Positions 55,286 to 63,479 of a stretch of 64,000 bases of DNA are shown here, in pieces. The stretch comes from Variovorax sp. (GTDB lineage Bacteria > Pseudomonadota > Gammaproteobacteria > Burkholderiales > Burkholderiaceae_C), in assembly GCA_017744935.1 (NCBI GenBank), contig JAGIAI010000017.1, positions 38,676 to 102,675 on the forward strand. Direction: 5' to 3'. Position 1 is the first letter of the stretch. Each line of letters starts with the position of its first letter. A program made the translations under genes and the position numbers. The notes under the pieces are model-generated. The model saw nothing but the letters and a program-made list of their open reading frames with translations. It had not been told where the DNA came from and made no database searches.

Positions 55286-57378
55286 GCCTTTTCTTCCTCG
55301 ATGCGCAGCAGGAGTGCGCCCTTCGACGACTGGCCGCCGGCCTGCGCGCAGACCTCCGCCACGACGCCCTCGATCGGCGCGGTCAGCGTGTGCTCCATCT
55401 TCATCGCTTCGAGGACCACCAGTCGCTGGCCGGCCTGCACCGTGTCGCCTTCGCGCACGGCGACGTCGACGATGCGGCCGGTGAGTGGCGCTGTCACGGC
55501 GCCGTTGCCACCTTCGGCGACGCGGCTCTTGCGTTCGCTCACACGCTCGAAAGACCATGCGCGGCCGGCGTGGAACAGGTGCACCGCATCAGCCTGCAAG
55601 GCGAGCACGGAACGTTCGACCATGCCGTCGCACTCGACGCTCAAAGCAGTGCGGTCGGTGTCACTCCATTCCGCGCCGCGAAGCGCAAACGCGTGCACTG
55701 CTTCTTCCTTGTCGAGGCGGCGGACGGTGGCCTGCCACTGCGATGCCTGCGCCAGCAACCGGACCTCCCAGCGGGCAGTGCCTTGTGCGAGCACCAGTCG
55801 CGCGGGCTGCTGACCCAGCGCCGACCCCCCGATCCGAAGTGCCGAGCCCCGCATCCCGGCTGCCAGTGAGCCGAAGGCGGCGAGCGCGATGGTCCGGGCG
55901 TCCGGCGTTGCGCGCTCGTTGATTGCCGCGCCGAACTGCGCCTGCACGAATCCGGTATGCACTTCCTTGCCATCGGCAAACACCGCATCCGCCAGGCAGT
56001 CCGCAAGAAATCCCTGGTTGCTGGGCAGGCCCAGAAGCACGCAATGCTCCATGGCCCGCAGCAGCTTGCGCCGGGCTTCGTCGCGCGTCGGTCCATGCGC
56101 GACGACCTTGGCAATCATCGAGTCGTAGTGCGGCGAGACCGCGCCGCCTTCGAGCAGCCCGTGATCCACGCGCACGTCATGGCCGTCGACGGGCGGCCGC
56201 CAGCGCAGCACCGGTCCGGTCTGCGGCAGAAAGCCTGCGGGCACGTCTTCGGCCGTCAACCGCACTTCGATCGCATGCCCGTCGAGGCGCACGTCCGATT
56301 GCTGGATAGTCAGCGGCTCGCCCGCAGCCACGCGCAATTGCCATTCAACGAGGTCCAGCCCGGTGATCGCTTCCGTCACCGCATGTTCGACCTGCAGCCG
56401 CGTATTCATCTCCATGAAATAGAACTTGGGCCCCCACGCTCCGCCGCTACGCGGGTCGCTGCCCCCCGAGGGGGCTGTGCCGCCTTGGGGCGGCCCGGCG
56501 TCGGCACGCCCTCCGCAATCGAGCAGGAACTCCATCGTTCCTGCGCCGATGTAGCCGATGGCCTTTGCACTCTTGACCGCCGCCTCGCCCATGCGTGCGC
56601 GCAGATCGGCATCGACAGCGGGGGAGGGCGCTTCCTCGATCACCTTCTGGTGGCGCCGCTGCACCGAGCAATCGCGCTCGCCGAGATGAATCACATGCCC
56701 GTGGCTGTCCGCCAGCACCTGGATCTCGACATGGCGCGGCGCGATCACCGCGCGCTCGAGGATCAGTTCACCCGAGCCGAATGCCACCTCCGCTTCGGAG
56801 CGCGCGGACGCCAGTGCCTGCGGCAGTGCGGCAGGCTCATTCACCAGCCGCATGCCGCGCCCGCCGCCACCCGCAGCGGCCTTCACCATCACCGGAAAGC
56901 CGATGTCCGCCGCCGCATGCACGAAGGCCGCGTCGGTCTGGTCTTCGCCCTGATAGCCGGGAATGCACGGCATCTCGGCGGCCATCACCAGCCGCTTGGC
57001 CTGCGCCTTGTTGCCCATCGCCCGGATGGCCTCGCCTGAAGGGCCGATGAACACCAGCCCCGCCGCATCGACGGCATCGGCGAAGTCCTCGTTCTCGGCC
57101 AGGAAGCCGTAGCCGGGATGCACTGCGTCCGCACCGGCACGACGGGCCGCCTCGATGATCGCGGCGATGTTCAGGTATGACTCTCGCGGCGCGGCGCCGC
57201 CGATCAGCACCGCACGGTCGGCGGCGCGCACATGCGGGCTTTCACGATCGGCTTCTGAGTAGACGGCGACGGTGCCGTAGCCCATGCGGCGCACGGTGCG
57301 AAGAATGCGGATCGCGATCTCGCCGCGATTGGCGACGAGCACGGTATGAAAAGGTCGGATCTGTTTTGGGGTCGTCAT
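55282..57378 (-). CDS. acyl-CoA carboxylase biotin-carboxylase/carrier (alpha) subunit with a repeat-encoded insertion
   Basis: 698 residues from ATG 57378 (GAGGAA upstream). Biotin carboxylase N-terminus (VLVANRGEIAIRIL), ATP-grasp region (KAAAGGGGRGMRLV near 167-180; EMNTRLQVEH near 323) and C-terminal biotinyl domain with biotinylated K660 in EAMKM. It resembles 3-methylcrotonyl- and geranyl-CoA carboxylase alpha subunits. Residues 288-318 (Gly/Pro/Ser-rich, from LLD to FYFMEMN) are an extra segment of about 28 residues compared with normal family members, encoded by a repeat element at 56431-56500. The frame is kept, so a full-length protein can be made. Confidence 0.9.
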   Translation of the reverse strand: MTTPKQIRPFHTVLVANRGEIAIRILRTVRRMGYGTVAVYSEADRESPHVRAADRAVLIGGAAPRESYLNIAAIIEAARRAGADAVHPGYGFLAENEDFADAVDAAGLVFIGPSGEAIRAMGNKAQAKRLVMAAEMPCIPGYQGEDQTDAAFVHAAADIGFPVMVKAAAGGGGRGMRLVNEPAALPQALASARSEAEVAFGSGELILERAVIAPRHVEIQVLADSHGHVIHLGERDCSVQRRHQKVIEEAPSPAVDADLRARMGEAAVKSAKAIGYIGAGTMEFLLDCGGRADAGPPQGGTAPSGGSDPRSGGAWGPKFYFMEMNTRLQVEHAVTEAITGLDLVEWQLRVAAGEPLTIQQSDVRLDGHAIEVRLTAEDVPAGFLPQTGPVLRWRPPVDGHDVRVDHGLLEGGAVSPHYDSMIAKVVAHGPTRDEARRKLLRAMEHCVLLGLPSNQGFLADCLADAVFADGKEVHTGFVQAQFGAAINERATPDARTIALAAFGSLAAGMRGSALRIGGSALGQQPARLVLAQGTARWEVRLLAQASQWQATVRRLDKEEAVHAFALRGAEWSDTDRTALSVECDGMVERSVLALQADAVHLFHAGRAWSFERVSERKSRVAEGGNGAVTAPLTGRIVDVAVREGDTVQAGQRLVVLEAMKMEHTLTAPIEGVVAEVCAQAGGQSSKGALLLRIEEEKA
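56431..56500 (+). repeat. palindromic repeat inserted within the carboxylase alpha gene
   Basis: 70 bp: CCCCCACGCTCCGCCGCTAC, GCTGCCCCCCGAGGGGGC, GCCGCCTTGGGGCGGCCCGG. Related in layout (CCCCCA-GCT edge, CCCCC/GGGGG palindrome, GCGGCCCGGCG edge) to the three intergenic repeats in this window but a distinct subfamily common in Comamonadaceae genomes. It sits inside the coding sequence and codes for residues 288-318 of the protein. Confidence 0.88.
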
Positions 57379-57389
57379 GAACGGATTCC

Positions 57390-58256
57390 TCACGCGGCGG
57401 ATGCTGGGCTGGTTGCCTGGGCCTCGCGCACATCGGCGGCGGTGAACTCGCGCCGCCATGCGGAGGCGCGTTTCTCTCTAAAGGCGGCAATGCCTTCCGC
57501 ACCTTCGTCGCGCATGCAGATGGCGAAGAGTCGCGATGCGTCGTCGAGCAGCGCGCCTTCGTTCTCGTGGCCGCAGCGCTGCAGCAGTGGCTTGAGCGCG
57601 CGATTGGCATGCGGTGCACACGCACCAATGCGGCTGAGCCATTGCGCCAGATGTTCGTCGAGCGCTGCGCTGTCGGAGGCGAGTTCGTCGACCATGCCGA
57701 GGCGCATGGCCGCATCGCCGTGGATCCGCTCGCCGCTGAGCCCAAGGCGTTGTGCCACGCGATGCCCGAGCCGCGCCACCACGAACGGCGCAATCTGCGC
57801 CGGGATGATTCCGAGCGATGTTTCGCTGAGCGCAAACTTCGCGTCGCGTGTCGCGAGAACGATGTCCGCACCGCACGCGAGCCCCATGCCGCCGCCCATC
57901 GCCGCGCCTTCGACCGCCGCGATCACTGGCACGGGAAGTGCCGCGAGCCGCTGCATGAAGTGCCCGAACTCGCGGTTGCGCGCTGCCACGGGGTCGCCTC
58001 CCTTCGCCGCATCCGCATCGAGCCGGGACTGGAAGTTGCCCACATTGCCACCCGCGCAGAAGAACCCACCGCCGCCGCGCAGCACCAGCGCGCGAACCGT
58101 GTCATCGGATTCCGCCGCATCCAGCACGCGCGCCAGTTCTGCCACCACATCGGGCGAGAGCGCATTGCGTGTCTGGGGCTGGTTCAGCGTCGCGAAGAGA
58201 ACGTCCTGCCTGCGGCGCAGAACGATGTGGCTGAAGTCGGAAGAGGCTTCGGGCAT
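57390..58256 (-). CDS. enoyl-CoA hydratase/isomerase family protein (AtuE/LiuC-like)
   Basis: 288 residues from ATG 58256 (GAGGAG 7 nt upstream). Crotonase fold: LRGGGGFFCAGGNVG forms one half of the oxyanion hole and AAVEGAAMGGGMGLACGADIV the other. It would hydrate the carboxylated enoyl-CoA (isohexenylglutaconyl-CoA or 3-methylglutaconyl-CoA type). Catalytic Glu positions are not certain from sequence. Encoded 11 bp before the carboxylase alpha gene. Confidence 0.88.
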   Translation of the reverse strand: MPEASSDFSHIVLRRRQDVLFATLNQPQTRNALSPDVVAELARVLDAAESDDTVRALVLRGGGGFFCAGGNVGNFQSRLDADAAKGGDPVAARNREFGHFMQRLAALPVPVIAAVEGAAMGGGMGLACGADIVLATRDAKFALSETSLGIIPAQIAPFVVARLGHRVAQRLGLSGERIHGDAAMRLGMVDELASDSAALDEHLAQWLSRIGACAPHANRALKPLLQRCGHENEGALLDDASRLFAICMRDEGAEGIAAFREKRASAWRREFTAADVREAQATSPASAA

Positions 58257-58267
58257 CGTCGTGCTCC

Positions 58268-59434
58268 TCAGGCCTTCATGTCCATCAGGCCCATGTTGCG
58301 GGCGATGACCATCAGCATGACTTCGTCCGCACCACCGCCGATCGAACCCAGCCGATAGTCGCGATACGCACGCGACACCGGGTTGTCCCACGTGTAGCCC
58401 ATGCCGCCCTGGAACTGCATGCACCAGTCCGCGATCTCGCGCGACAGCCGCCCGGCCTTCAGCTTGGCCATCGAGGCCAGCTCCACCACGTCGCCGCCTT
58501 CGATGTACGTCTTCGTGGCCACGTACACCAGCGCGCGCAGCGCTTCGAGCTCTGTCTTCAGCTCGGCCAGCTTGTACTGGATGAACTGGTTGTCCAGCAG
58601 CGGCCGGCCGAACGCCTGTCGTTGGCGCAGGTAGTCGGCCGTCTCCTGGATCCACGCGATGGCCGACAGCCGCCGCGCCGCGCCGTCGAGCCGCTCTTCC
58701 TGGAACTGCTTCATCTGGTAGATGAAGCCCATGCCTTCCTCGCCGATACGGTGGCGTACCGGCACGCGGACCTCGTCGAAGAAGATCTGCGCCGTGTCGG
58801 AGCTCCACATGCCGAACTTCTTGATCTTCTGGACCTCGACGCCGCGAGCGCGCTTTCCGTTCTCTTTCAGCGGAACGATGATCAGCGACTTGTTCTTGTG
58901 CGGCGAGCCGCCTTCGGAGGTGTTGCACAAGAGGCAGATCCAGTCGGCCTGCGTGCCGTTGGTGATCCACATCTTCGAGCCGCTGATGACGTAGTCATCG
59001 CCGTCGCGCCGGGCGCGGGTCTTGAGCGATGCGACGTCCGAGCCCGCACCCTGTTCCGACACGCCGATGGAACACACCATCTCGCCTGCGATCGCCGGCG
59101 CAAGGAACTGGCGCTTCAGTTCGTCCGACCCGAAGGCAGCCAGCGCGGGCGTTGCCATGTTCGACTGCACGCCGACGCCCATCGCCACGCCCTGCGCACG
59201 CGCATAACCCATCGCTTCGGCCGCCGCCACGGCGTACGAGAAATCGAGGCCGAGGCCGCCATACGCCTCCGGCTTGGTGATGCCGAGGAAGCCGAGGCCG
59301 CCCATCTTGCGGAACAGCTCATGCGCCGGAAAGATCTCGGCGGCTTCCCATTCGTCGACGAACGGATCGATCTCGGAACTGATAAAGCGACGGATGCTGC
59401 CCATCATCTCGCGGTGTTCGGCGGTGTAGATCAT
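58268..59434 (-). CDS. acyl-CoA dehydrogenase (AtuD-like)
   Basis: 388 residues from ATG 59434 (AGGAGAAAGC upstream). FAD-binding dehydrogenase with the family signatures CSIGVSEQGAGSDVASLKT, WITNGTQADW and QFQGGMGYTWDNPVSRAYRD. The base usually found as Glu in GYxxEyP is Asp (D350, in WDNP). AtuD-type enzymes oxidise citronellyl-CoA; isovaleryl-CoA-type substrates are the alternative. Electrons would go to electron-transfer flavoprotein. Confidence 0.88.
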   Translation of the reverse strand: MIYTAEHREMMGSIRRFISSEIDPFVDEWEAAEIFPAHELFRKMGGLGFLGITKPEAYGGLGLDFSYAVAAAEAMGYARAQGVAMGVGVQSNMATPALAAFGSDELKRQFLAPAIAGEMVCSIGVSEQGAGSDVASLKTRARRDGDDYVISGSKMWITNGTQADWICLLCNTSEGGSPHKNKSLIIVPLKENGKRARGVEVQKIKKFGMWSSDTAQIFFDEVRVPVRHRIGEEGMGFIYQMKQFQEERLDGAARRLSAIAWIQETADYLRQRQAFGRPLLDNQFIQYKLAELKTELEALRALVYVATKTYIEGGDVVELASMAKLKAGRLSREIADWCMQFQGGMGYTWDNPVSRAYRDYRLGSIGGGADEVMLMVIARNMGLMDMKA

Positions 59435-59468
59435 TGCTTTCTCCTGACTCTCTGTGGGCGGGCGCTCG

Positions 59469-61082
59469 TCAAAAGCGCGCAACGCCGAATTGCATCGGGT
59501 GGGTCGTACGCTGCGCCGCTTCGCGCGCGGTGGCAAGCACGAAGGCCAGTACGGCCCGCGTGTCGCGCGGGTCGATCACGCCATCATCCAGCAGATGCCC
59601 GCTGGTGTAGAAGGCGCTGGCCTGTCGCTCGAAGTTCGCGACGATCTCCTGCTTTTGCGCCGCCAGCTTCGCGTCGTCCACCGCCGCGCCTTTGCGCTCG
59701 GCCTGCTGGCGCGCAACGATCTCCAGCGTGGTCGCGGCCTGCTCGCCGCCCATCACGGCGGTACGCGCGTTGGGCCACGAGAAGCAGAAGCGCGGATGAA
59801 ACGCGCGGCCGCACATCCCGTAGTTGCCCGCGCCGAACGAGGCGCCGCAATGGATCGTTACCTGCGGCACTTGCGAATTCGCCAGCGCCTGGATCATCTT
59901 GCTGCCGTGCTTGATCATCCCGGCCTCTTCCGAGTGCCGTCCGACGATGAAGCCCGTGGTGTTCTGCAGAAACACGATCGGCGTGCCCGACTGGTTGCAG
60001 AGCTGGATGAACTGCGCCGCCTTCGTCGCGCCCGCCGGGTCGATCGGTCCGTTGTTGCTGATGAAGCCCACCGGATGTCCTTCGATGCGGCCGTGTCCGC
60101 AGACCGTGGCGGCGCCGTAGTCCGGCTTGAAGTCCATCCAGCCCGAATCGTCCACCACTCGTGCGATCACCTCACGCATGTCGATCGGCTTTTTGTGCTC
60201 CAGCACCATCACGCCGGCAAGGTCTTCAGGATCGAGCCTCGGAGGCTGCGCGGCGGGTGCGTCTTCCGTGCGCTGCCAGCCCAGGTTGGCCATGATGTCG
60301 CGCGCAAGCGCAATGGCATGCGCGTCGTCCTCGGCCACGTATTCGGCAAGGCCGCTGACGCTCGCGTGCATCTCGGTGCCGCCCAGTTCTTCGTCGGTCG
60401 CGATCTCTCCGGTCGCGGCCTTCAGCAGCGGCGGCCCGGCCAGGAACGCCTTCGCACGGCCGCGCACCATCACTACATAGTCCGACAGGCCCGGCATGTA
60501 GGCACCACCCGCCGTCGATGAACCATGCACCACCGTGACCACCGGCAGGCCGGCGGCCGACAGGCGTGCGAGGTTGTAGAACATGCCGCCGCCGCGAATG
60601 AACTTCTCCACGCGGTACTTGCGCAGGTTGGAGCCTGCCGACTCGACCAGGTGAACGAAGGGCAGTTTGTTCTCAAGCGCCAGTTCCTGGCAGCGCATCA
60701 GCTTCTGGTTGCCCGATTCGGTGAGCGCGCCGGCATCGATGCCCGAATCCGTCACCACCACCATGCAGCGCACGCCGCTCACGAAGCCGATGCCCGCGAT
60801 CTGCGAGCCGCCGGGCACGCACGCGGCCGGATCGGGATCGTCCATGCCGTAGCCCGCGAGATTCGCGATCGGCAAGAACGGCCGACCCGCATCGAGCAGG
60901 CGGCCGAGCCGCTCGCGAGGCAACAGCGCGCCGCGCTTGTCGAAGCTGGCAGCGGCGCGCGCGGACGCATCGGCCGCGCGCTGCTCCAGCGCGCGCAGCT
61001 CGTCGATCAGCGCGAGCATTCCCGTGCGCTGGGCCTGGAAGGCCTCCGACGCGGGATGAAGACGGGATTGGAACGGGGTCAT
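59469..61082 (-). CDS. acyl-CoA carboxylase carboxyltransferase (beta) subunit
   Basis: 537 residues from ATG 61082. Carboxyltransferase domains: GSSTAGGAYMPGLSDYVVMV, FLAGPPLLKAATGE, then QNTTGFIVGRHSEEAGMIKHG and CGASFGAGNYGMCGRAFHPRF. This is the methylcrotonyl-/geranyl-CoA carboxylase beta family, partner of the alpha subunit encoded three genes downstream. No strong ribosome-binding site is seen. It is first in the minus-strand operon; an operator-like sequence lies 85 bp upstream. Confidence 0.9.
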   Translation of the reverse strand: MTPFQSRLHPASEAFQAQRTGMLALIDELRALEQRAADASARAAASFDKRGALLPRERLGRLLDAGRPFLPIANLAGYGMDDPDPAACVPGGSQIAGIGFVSGVRCMVVVTDSGIDAGALTESGNQKLMRCQELALENKLPFVHLVESAGSNLRKYRVEKFIRGGGMFYNLARLSAAGLPVVTVVHGSSTAGGAYMPGLSDYVVMVRGRAKAFLAGPPLLKAATGEIATDEELGGTEMHASVSGLAEYVAEDDAHAIALARDIMANLGWQRTEDAPAAQPPRLDPEDLAGVMVLEHKKPIDMREVIARVVDDSGWMDFKPDYGAATVCGHGRIEGHPVGFISNNGPIDPAGATKAAQFIQLCNQSGTPIVFLQNTTGFIVGRHSEEAGMIKHGSKMIQALANSQVPQVTIHCGASFGAGNYGMCGRAFHPRFCFSWPNARTAVMGGEQAATTLEIVARQQAERKGAAVDDAKLAAQKQEIVANFERQASAFYTSGHLLDDGVIDPRDTRAVLAFVLATAREAAQRTTHPMQFGVARF

Positions 61083-61153
61083 CGTTGGGCTTTTGCGGTG
61101 AATGCGTTTGGTTGAAACGCATTGCAGACCAGCAGCCCGGCGCCCGCAATCGC

Positions 61154-61220
61154 AAAGTGCCCGCGTGTGCACAATGTGCACAGCGCGCCTCTACGGTGCG
61201 GGATTACCCTTGATGACAGG
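61154..61220. promoter_or_regulatory. operator-like sequence before the carboxylase operon (with copy upstream of iclR)
   Basis: GTGCAC-AAT-GTGCAC (61167-61181) lies between the carboxylase operon start and a short relic. A 23-base run around it is identical to the sequence before the iclR gene at 62664-62686, and similarity continues without gaps to an ATG at 61213 that matches the iclR start codon at the same distance. IclR regulators bind such short palindromes. Likely the operator of the operon. Confidence 0.6.
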
Positions 61221-61323
61221 TGCCCGGAATCAGCTTGGGCCAGGCCTCAGGCGTGGTCACGCCGGATGCAGACGCCGTGCAGATCGCCCTGGACGCTGGG
61301 GCGCTGCGCTGTTTGCCGATTGA
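61213..61323 (+). pseudogene. possible relic beginning like the iclR gene
   Basis: Short frame of 36 residues from ATG 61213, starting MTGAR (the IclR protein starts MTGAK). Similarity to iclR fades after about 15 bases of coding sequence. It sits at the same distance from the shared operator sequence as the real iclR start. It may be the decayed start of an earlier regulator copy, or chance within a duplicated promoter. Confidence 0.3.
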
Positions 61324-61330
61324 GTGAAGT

Positions 61331-61363
61331 GAATCCAGGCGGTGTTCCCGACCGCCAGGATTC
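61331..61363. terminator. strong stem-loop, possible bidirectional transcription end
   Basis: GAATCCAGGCGGT, loop GTTCCCG, ACCGCCAGGATTC: 13-base arms with one A-A mismatch. It lies between the carboxylase promoter region and the convergent end of the RRM gene (61448). There is no long T run on either side, so Rho-independent ending is uncertain. Confidence 0.4.
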
Positions 61364-61447
61364 GTCGTCAGCCCTTACGCGCTTCTCTCCACGCGAAGGG
61401 ACTTTGTTTCTCCTGACGGCGGAGTTCGGTACGACCGAGCGGTGTGA

Positions 61448-61762
61448 TCAGTAACCACGGCCGCCGTTGCGGTTGTAGCCACCGCTTCGGCCATCGTCGC
61501 GGGGGCTGCGCGGTTCCATCGGGCGAGCCAGATTGACGGTCAGCGCGCGGCCGTCGACCTGCTTGCCGTTCATGCCTTGAATGGCAGCCTGCGCTTCCGC
61601 GGGCGAGCCCATCTCGACAAAGCCGAAGCCCTTCGAGCGACCCGAGTCGCGTTCCATCATGACCTTGGCTGACTGAACATGGCCGAATGCAGAGAACTGC
61701 TGCTGGAGCGAGTCGTCGCGCATCGAGTAGGAGAGGTTGCCGACGTAGAGTTTGTTTTCCAT
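61448..61762 (-). CDS. RNA-binding protein with one RRM domain
   Basis: 104 residues. RNP2 LYVGNLSY (residues about 5-12) and RNP1 KGFGFVEM (about 44-51) form a single RRM, followed by a short Arg/Gly/Asn-rich tail. Cyanobacterial-type and betaproteobacterial cold-induced RRM proteins look like this. It lies 45 bp after an IF-1 gene in the same direction, which suggests a shared cold-response unit. Role is inference. Confidence 0.92.
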   Translation of the reverse strand: MENKLYVGNLSYSMRDDSLQQQFSAFGHVQSAKVMMERDSGRSKGFGFVEMGSPAEAQAAIQGMNGKQVDGRALTVNLARPMEPRSPRDDGRSGGYNRNGGRGY

Positions 61763-61807
61763 AAGAGACCTTTGAATGATTGAGGGGTGGGGTGAATGTG
61801 AAGGTGC

Positions 61808-62074
61808 CTAGCGGCGGGGCCGCCTCGCAGCGGAGGCAGCCCCAGGGACGCGGGGCTCCAGGTGTCGGAAAGTAAGCCGCCCCTTGGTCAGGTCGTAGGG
61901 CGACATTTCGAGCGATACGCGGTCGCCCGCAAGGACGCGGATGCGATGCTTGCGCATGCGGCCGCCTGAGTAGGCAACGAGCGTGTGCCCGTTGTCGAGT
62001 ACCACGCGAAAGCGTGAATCGGGAAGAACCTCTTCGATTCGACCCTGCATTTCGATGAGGTCTTCTTTGGCCAC
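61808..62074 (-). CDS. infA: translation initiation factor IF-1, extended paralogue
   Basis: 88 residues. The S1/OB-fold is IF-1: [46 protein letters not shown], and [12 protein letters not shown] basic C-terminal tail of about 16 residues (ending SAARRPRR) extends beyond the usual 72. Betaproteobacteria often have a second infA outside the ribosomal-protein operon. It lies between a 70-residue gene and the RRM gene. Confidence 0.95.
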   Translation of the reverse strand: MAKEDLIEMQGRIEEVLPDSRFRVVLDNGHTLVAYSGGRMRKHRIRVLAGDRVSLEMSPYDLTKGRLTFRHLEPRVPGAASAARRPRR

Positions 62075-62108
62075 TAGGCTCCAATGGTTGAAATCGGGGA
62101 AGAGACGC

Positions 62109-62321
62109 TCATAGCAACTGGTTGTGAGTCACCATGAGCCTTCCTTGATCGAGTGCATAGCTCAGGGCTTGCGTTTCGCTCGTGAAGCTGGGCAGCAGCC
62201 GGAAAACCCGGTCGTGCATGCCTTGGCGGACGGAGACCGAGGCGGCATAGGCATTGGCTCCAATGAGTCTCGTGAGCGGCGTGACAAGGTATTTGCCCAC
62301 CGCAATGGTTTTGTTATGCAT
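62109..62321 (-). CDS. conserved small hypothetical protein
   Basis: 70 residues, starting [20 protein letters not shown]. No signal peptide, no clear domain; a mixed hydrophobic N-terminal half with YLVTPLTRL and a C-terminal [15 protein letters not shown] helix. It ends 34 bp before infA, in the same direction, so it likely opens the three-gene unit. I recall similar small proteins near cold-shock genes in Burkholderiales but cannot confirm this. No good ribosome-binding site is visible. Confidence 0.55.
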   Translation of the reverse strand: MHNKTIAVGKYLVTPLTRLIGANAYAASVSVRQGMHDRVFRLLPSFTSETQALSYALDQGRLMVTHNQLL

Positions 62322-62717
62322 GTAAGTGGCGAGTCGTTCGGCTCGCGGCAAGAGCAAACGACCTTCGTCCCATGGTGGGAGATGTCGTTCGGAAGTTCGG
62401 AGAGAGGGCGGTCCGGGGCGTTGTGTGGATGGACCGGAGAGGAGCTTGCCTAATGAAGACTGACCATCTTCAAGGGGTGTCCGGGAAGAGTGCGGGCCGC
62501 GTGATTTTGCAGCCAGGTCGAGCAACCAGTGCAGCAGCAAGCAAGCCGCAGAGGTGGGGCAGTGTACATGAGGCGCCTGTTTGCTGCGCGCCGTCCCTTG
62601 AATGACCCAGGTCAGCGCCTGGCGACCAGGTCCGAGCCGGCCCTGCCTCCGCAACGACAAAGCGCCCGCGTGTGCACAATGTGCACGGTTCACTTTGCCA
62701 CTGTGGGAGTGCCTTCG
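62322..62717. other. intergenic region between the small-protein unit and iclR
   Basis: 396 bp. It must hold the leftward promoter of the small protein/infA/RRM unit and the rightward iclR promoter. Near the right end GTGCAC-AAT-GTGCAC (62672-62686), 31 bp before the iclR ATG, copies the operator at 61167-61181, so iclR is probably autoregulated. No further gene or clear -10/-35 pair is seen. Confidence 0.6.
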
Positions 62718-63479
62718 ATGACCGGCGCCAAGACCTCCGCCCGTGCCGCCCCCGTGCGCGGCTCCCAAAGCATCGACCGCGCGATGCAGCTGCTGCGGTA
62801 CATCGCCGCGCGCCACGCCCAGGGCATCGAACTCGCCGGCCTCGTGGAAGCCGCGCAACTCGATCGCACCACCACCTACCGCATCGCCACGTCGCTGGTG
62901 CGTGCCGGCCTCGTGGGCCGGGACGGCACCACAGGCTTGTATCGGCTGGGCATCGAGGCCATGGCACTCGGCCTGACCGCGATGCAGCGCGCACCGATCA
63001 TCGAGCGCTGCCTGCCCGCCATGAAGGCGCTCGCGCGGCGCACGGAGGAACACGTGTTCCTCGTCGTGCGGTCAGGCGACCATAGCCATTGCCTGCATCT
63101 GGAGCAGGGCGTGCATCCGATCCGCAGCTTCTTCGAGACCGTGGGCAGCATCCGGCTGCTGGGGCTCGGGATTCCCAGCTTCTCGTTTCTGGCCGAGATG
63201 TCGGACGAGGACGTCGCCGCGCACTACGCGCGGCATCAGGCCGAATACCAGAGCCACAACATGAGTGCGGGCAAGCTGCAGCGGTGGATCCGCCAGACGC
63301 GCGAGCTGGGGCATGCGCATATCAGCGCCAAGGGGATCGCGGGTGTCGGCATGCGCTTCGCAGTGGGGTCGTGCGGCGATGCGGCGCTGGGGATCGTGGT
63401 GCCGGCGTCGCGGATGTCCCGGGCGAGGGGGGAAGTGTTGGTGGGGATGTTGAGGGGGGAGATCGGGCGCTTGGGCTGA
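62718..63479 (+). CDS. IclR-family transcriptional regulator
   Basis: 253 residues from ATG 62718; the open frame extends upstream, but through the operator. N-terminal winged helix-turn-helix (residues about 18-80: QSIDRAMQLLRYIA, AAQLDRTTTYRIATSLVRAGL) and C-terminal effector domain (TEEHVFLVVRSGDHSHCLHLEQG, then GIAGVGMRFAVG). The same palindrome precedes this gene and the carboxylase operon, which makes that operon its likely target. Confidence 0.92.
   Translation: MTGAKTSARAAPVRGSQSIDRAMQLLRYIAARHAQGIELAGLVEAAQLDRTTTYRIATSLVRAGLVGRDGTTGLYRLGIEAMALGLTAMQRAPIIERCLPAMKALARRTEEHVFLVVRSGDHSHCLHLEQGVHPIRSFFETVGSIRLLGLGIPSFSFLAEMSDEDVAAHYARHQAEYQSHNMSAGKLQRWIRQTRELGHAHISAKGIAGVGMRFAVGSCGDAALGIVVPASRMSRARGEVLVGMLRGEIGRLG

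Noticed and set aside
51242..61082. Assignment of the operon as the standard leucine (liu) operon.
   Set aside because: No HMG-CoA lyase, and an AtuA-like gene, CoA-transferase and Bug protein are present instead.
61213..61323. A second frame here reads SGVVTPDADAVQIALDAGA, which looks protein-like.
   Set aside because: Too short to place in a family and without a start after the in-frame stop other than GTG; kept only as part of the relic entry.
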